Translations under genes and position numbers: made by a program | Source: Niastella soli | Lineage (GTDB): Bacteria; Bacteroidota; Bacteroidia; Chitinophagales; Chitinophagaceae | Length of the DNA: 64,000 nt | Direction: 5' to 3' | NCBI RefSeq assembly: GCF_017742245.1 | Contig: NZ_JAGHKO010000005.1 | Span: 310,001 to 374,000, forward strand | Shown: piece by piece, positions 60,906 to 64,000 of the stretch | Layout of the letters: every line of letters begins with the position of its first letter | Position numbering within the stretch: the first letter of the stretch is position 1 | The notes under the pieces: model-generated | Database searches by the model: none | The model's input: the letters and a program-made list of their open reading frames with translations, nothing else | What the model was told of the DNA's origin: nothing

Positions 60906-62108
60906 TTTCAGGTTTTGTGTCTTGGTCCTTGTGTCTTTAGCCTTTCTTTTCTTCCCCCACCAGACAATAAAACCGGTAATGGGTAAGCTGCCGCTTATTA
61001 AACTAATAAGAAAGGCAATACACTTACCGGCAATTCCACCAATAGCGCCAACATGAATATCATAGTTCATGCGCACCAGTTTGTCGGCGGCGCTGCCTTC
61101 TTCAAATGGTTTATTGTACAGCGTTTTGCCTGGTATCTCCTGTAAGGTATACCGGTCAAAGTACCGCGTATGGTTTTTGTAAAAGGTGCCTTCCTGGGGA
61201 TTGTAGGATGCCGTAATGGCATCACTTTGTTTTTGCGCAAAGGTGATCTGCAAACTGCCTTCGTTTGTATACCCACGACGCAGGTTAGCCCAAACACTGT
61301 CCTCCGGTGAATATAAAGCGGTTTGCTGGGGGATGTGCGTGGTGTCAGAGAATACCGTGCCTCTTCTTTCGGGAATTTGTTTGCCACCCGATGTCACCCA
61401 GTAAATGGATTTGGGTACCCATTTAAACCCAAAGTACAAACCGGTTATAGCGATGATGAGTGCGCCAATGAGCACATAAAAACCCAGTACATTGTGCAGG
61501 TCGTAGTTCACCCGTTTAAAAGAGGCTTTCCATTTTACTTTGAAACTCTTGTTTACATTGGCTTTCCGCAGGTTCTTTGGCCACCACATGATCAGTCCGG
61601 TGATCAGCAGCACCACAAAGATCATGGTGCCCCAGCAAACCACCTGTTGCCCGATCTCACGGGGCAGCCACAGGTTGTAATGACCCATGAGAATAATACG
61701 GAAGAAGTCTTTTTCCAGCGCTTTTGACTTTAATACCTTACCTGAATAGGGATTCAGGTACACCATCATATAGCCTGTTTTCTTATCGCGATAAGTGGCA
61801 AGTGCCGCCTTTCCTTTCCCAGGATACTGAACGGCATTGATCACCTTACCGGGTTTCCCCGCCTTATCACCGAACTGATGCAGTTCGGCGATGTGCCTGA
61901 GCGTAGAGGGTGACAGGTAAGGTTTTGCTTCAACAGGTACAAATTGATAGGGTTGGGTAACACTGCTGATCTCTTTTTGAAACGCGTATATACAACCGGT
62001 TATGCTAATTATAAATACGATGATCCCTGACACCAGTCCCAGCCATAAGTGCAACCAGTCATTGATGGTGCGAAAAAGTGATTTGCCGCGTTTTTTCGGG
62101 TTATTCAT
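60864..62108 (-). CDS. PepSY-domain transmembrane protein
   Basis: A 414-aa inner-membrane protein with about four helices (near 15-40, 150-170, 205-230 and 370-390). PepSY-type domains lie between them, and HLWLGLVSGIIVFIISITGCIYAF is the typical N-terminal PepSY_TM helix. Members next to siderophore receptors are linked to ferric-siderophore reduction in the periplasm. It starts 11 bp after the receptor stop and is co-transcribed with it. The last 13 residues (GGSPVIVASSLAR) come from an interspersed repeat, so the natural C-terminus was probably altered by its insertion. Confidence 0.9.
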   Translation of the reverse strand: MNNPKKRGKSLFRTINDWLHLWLGLVSGIIVFIISITGCIYAFQKEISSVTQPYQFVPVEAKPYLSPSTLRHIAELHQFGDKAGKPGKVINAVQYPGKGKAALATYRDKKTGYMMVYLNPYSGKVLKSKALEKDFFRIILMGHYNLWLPREIGQQVVCWGTMIFVVLLITGLIMWWPKNLRKANVNKSFKVKWKASFKRVNYDLHNVLGFYVLIGALIIAITGLYFGFKWVPKSIYWVTSGGKQIPERRGTVFSDTTHIPQQTALYSPEDSVWANLRRGYTNEGSLQITFAQKQSDAITASYNPQEGTFYKNHTRYFDRYTLQEIPGKTLYNKPFEEGSAADKLVRMNYDIHVGAIGGIAGKCIAFLISLISGSLPITGFIVWWGKKRKAKDTRTKTQNLKGGSPVIVASSLAR

Positions 62109-62119
62109 GTGCTGGCTAA

Positions 62120-64000
62120 CTAGAATTTATAAGTTACGGTCATTCTCATGTTACGGCGTGCTTCTACTATATACGAGTAGTAGCTGGTATTTTTAGAAGG
62201 GTTGGTATCGAGCGAGGCTGCCGTTAATAATTTCCTGTTGTCGAGCAGGTTGTTCACCAGCATAGAGATACCGAATTTGTTCTTTTGGAAAGAAACCCCG
62301 GCATCGGCACGGAAATAATTAGGCATATTAGGAGTGGTGGTGGTGCCTACATAACGATCGGCCAACCATTGAATACCGCCATTTACGCCAAAGCCGTTGA
62401 GGGCGCCTTTACTGAAACGGTAGCTTAACCAGGCATTGGTCGTATGTGCGTTTGTATTGGGCGTTACATTACCTACTGTTTTGGTAGCTACATTGGGAGA
62501 TTCTTTTGATATCTTGGAACTGGTGTACGCATAGTTGGCTACCAGGTTCAATCCTTTTGCCAGTTCACCATTAAGATCTAATTCCACACCTTTTGACTCG
62601 GTTTCACCCAGCTGTGTTTGGAAAGTGATGCTGCCATTTTGGTGGGCGGGATCTGTGTCGGGGGTTAACGCATTGGTACGGTTGATCTGGTAAACGCTCA
62701 CACTGCTTACCCAGCGGCCACCAAACCATTCTTTTTTCACCCCAAATTCGATGTCGTTCCCTTTAATGGGTTGGAAGGCATTGCCGGCAAAATCGGTACC
62801 AGGCACGGGCACAAACGACTGGTCATACAATCCGTATACAGATGTTTGTTTGTCGATGGAGTAACTGATCCCGCCGCGGGGTGAAAATACCTGGTCTTTT
62901 ATATCGGTTTTTTTGGATTTACCAACGGTTTCGGCATACGTGAAACGCAAGCCAAGTGATACGCGTAAGTTATTGTTGAAGAAACCCAGCTCGTCCTGAA
63001 CATAGGCAGATGCATAATTGGTGTAGGTAGCATAAGCGGTAGAGCCGGAACGGGTGCGGATGTTCACTGAACGATCGAAGTTAGGAATGGAATCCATAGA
63101 TAACCCATAAATAGGGTTGTACACATTAAAGATCGGTTCATACAACGGACCAGTAGCGGAATCTCTTATCCTGGCAAAACGAATGTTGGGGTTGCCTGAG
63201 CGGAAATCGCCCCAGAATTTTTTGTTACCGAAATCCAGTCCACCCAAAATACGGTGGCGAACGCTGCCGGTTTGTTCTTCGCCAGCAATCGAAAGTTGTG
63301 CAAAACGGTTTTCACCGGCTTCATCGCCGATATTATAATAACGGCTCATGTTACCCGCTGAGTCAAGGCTGTTTGCCCACACACTGCCGCTGGCCATGGC
63401 AAAGTTGAAATAGGCTACCTGCGCATGTGCTTTCCAGTGATCGTTCAATTGGTGATCGAGGTAAACGTATGCACTGTGGTCTCTGATCTTTCCGGGTGGT
63501 AATGAGGGATCGCCATAGAAGAAATCATTCGCTACGTTTTCATCAGCCAGTTTTACTTTAGAGAAGGAATAGTTACCGTTCGACAGGAATTTAATAGCCT
63601 GGTAAGTATATTCAACAGTAACGGATGTTTTGTCGTCTATCTGGTATTTAACAACGGGTGCTACCATTACCCGGTTGTTGAAATTGAATTTGGTGTGATA
63701 GTCTTTTTGCTGACCGGCCAGGTTAAGGCGGTACAATAAGCGGCCATCTTTACTTAGTTTGCCATCGAAGTCGAGGGCAGCGCGATAGGTGCTGAAGCTG
63801 CCCGCACTCATGCTAACAGACTGGTGTGATGAACCTGTTGGTTTTTTAGTTACTACATTGTAAAAACCGCCAGGCTCGCCCGCTGCCAGCATAAAACCGG
63901 CGGGTCCTTTTACGAATTCGATATTCTCGATCATGGCGGCATCTTCTGCCGTAGGGCCCCAGCTGGCTTCGATGTTCATGCCATTGCGGAAAGCGGGGAT
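62120..64000 (-). CDS. TonB-dependent siderophore receptor (5' partial)
   Basis: The frame is open through the right edge, so signal peptide and early plug are missing; 626 residues are visible. The plug remnant reads MIENIEFVKGPAGFMLAAGEPGGFYNVVTKKP, the VExxKGPxxxxxGxxxPGGxxNxxTKKP pattern of siderophore receptors. The barrel continues to the final ARRNMRMTVTYKF with its terminal Phe. Together with the PepSY protein downstream it forms an iron-siderophore uptake unit. The siderophore type cannot be inferred. Confidence 0.93.
   Translation of the reverse strand: MPAFRNGMNIEASWGPTAEDAAMIENIEFVKGPAGFMLAAGEPGGFYNVVTKKPTGSSHQSVSMSAGSFSTYRAALDFDGKLSKDGRLLYRLNLAGQQKDYHTKFNFNNRVMVAPVVKYQIDDKTSVTVEYTYQAIKFLSNGNYSFSKVKLADENVANDFFYGDPSLPPGKIRDHSAYVYLDHQLNDHWKAHAQVAYFNFAMASGSVWANSLDSAGNMSRYYNIGDEAGENRFAQLSIAGEEQTGSVRHRILGGLDFGNKKFWGDFRSGNPNIRFARIRDSATGPLYEPIFNVYNPIYGLSMDSIPNFDRSVNIRTRSGSTAYATYTNYASAYVQDELGFFNNNLRVSLGLRFTYAETVGKSKKTDIKDQVFSPRGGISYSIDKQTSVYGLYDQSFVPVPGTDFAGNAFQPIKGNDIEFGVKKEWFGGRWVSSVSVYQINRTNALTPDTDPAHQNGSITFQTQLGETESKGVELDLNGELAKGLNLVANYAYTSSKISKESPNVATKTVGNVTPNTNAHTTNAWLSYRFSKGALNGFGVNGGIQWLADRYVGTTTTPNMPNYFRADAGVSFQKNKFGISMLVNNLLDNRKLLTAASLDTNPSKNTSYYSYIVEARRNMRMTVTYKF

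Noticed and set aside
1-64000. tRNA, rRNA, transposase, integrase or phage genes
   Set aside because: No cloverleaf, rRNA block or DDE/tyrosine recombinase signature was recognised by eye; a dedicated scan would be needed to exclude a missed tRNA.

Overview
The window looks like a soil or plant-associated Bacteroidota chromosome, most likely Chitinophagia/Chitinophagaceae; the genus cannot be fixed from sequence alone. The grounds are three SusC/SusD pairs, two FecI-FecR-STN-receptor trios, a type IX secretion type B sorting domain, FISUMP and DUF4843/PKD-like lipoproteins, and several promoters of the Bacteroidota form TTTG-N(16-20)-TAnnTTTG. No rRNA, tRNA, CRISPR array, transposase or phage gene was recognised.

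Region 1 (1-19469, + strand) is a carbohydrate and sulfur locus. It has a truncated clan-A-like glycosidase, a sulfatase and a GH5-like enzyme, then a terminator. A probable six-gene operon follows: SusC, SusD, two paralogous DoxX-like membrane proteins, a SoxD-like cytochrome c and a SoxC-like molybdenum sulfite dehydrogenase. Downstream are a phytoene-desaturase-like flavoprotein, a YeiH-type putative sulfate exporter and a GH2 beta-galactosidase. Outer-membrane uptake, desulfation, periplasmic sulfite oxidation and sulfate export sit side by side. This is the best candidate in the window for an undescribed system.

Region 2 (19.5-24.7 kb) holds secreted proteins: a small unknown, a TIM-barrel-like lipoprotein and a type IX type B cargo protein. 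Region 3 (24.9-33.6 kb) is a FecI-FecR-SusC(STN)-SusD locus ending in a thioredoxin/TIGR03435 fusion. Region 4 (33.6-37.9 kb, - strand) has a small cysteine-containing secreted peptide with a MauE-like redox membrane protein, an AraC-type HTH protein and an anchored unknown. Two lipoproteins and a frameshifted lipoprotein gene follow. Region 5 (38.3-44.1 kb) is regulatory: lipoprotein, AraC regulator, DUF983 protein, lone response regulator and a double-kinase hybrid sensor.

Region 6 (44.5-55.0 kb) is a second FecI-FecR-SusC(STN)-SusD locus, continuing with DUF4843, PKD-like and TlpA genes. Region 7 (55.1-64 kb) has an outer-membrane beta-barrel receptor, a 7TM-AraC regulator, a composite heptamer repeat block, an S41 peptidase, and a PepSY protein with a siderophore receptor that runs off the right edge.

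The intergenic DNA is rich in repeats. There are perfect and degenerate 7-bp arrays at 13.8 and 58.6-59.3 kb, a GACCTGT hairpin family, a GTGGGTCAC palindrome family, and a nested 11-mer/hairpin structure at 21.8 kb. Each of the three SusC genes is preceded by a hairpin whose U-tract lies on the minus strand.
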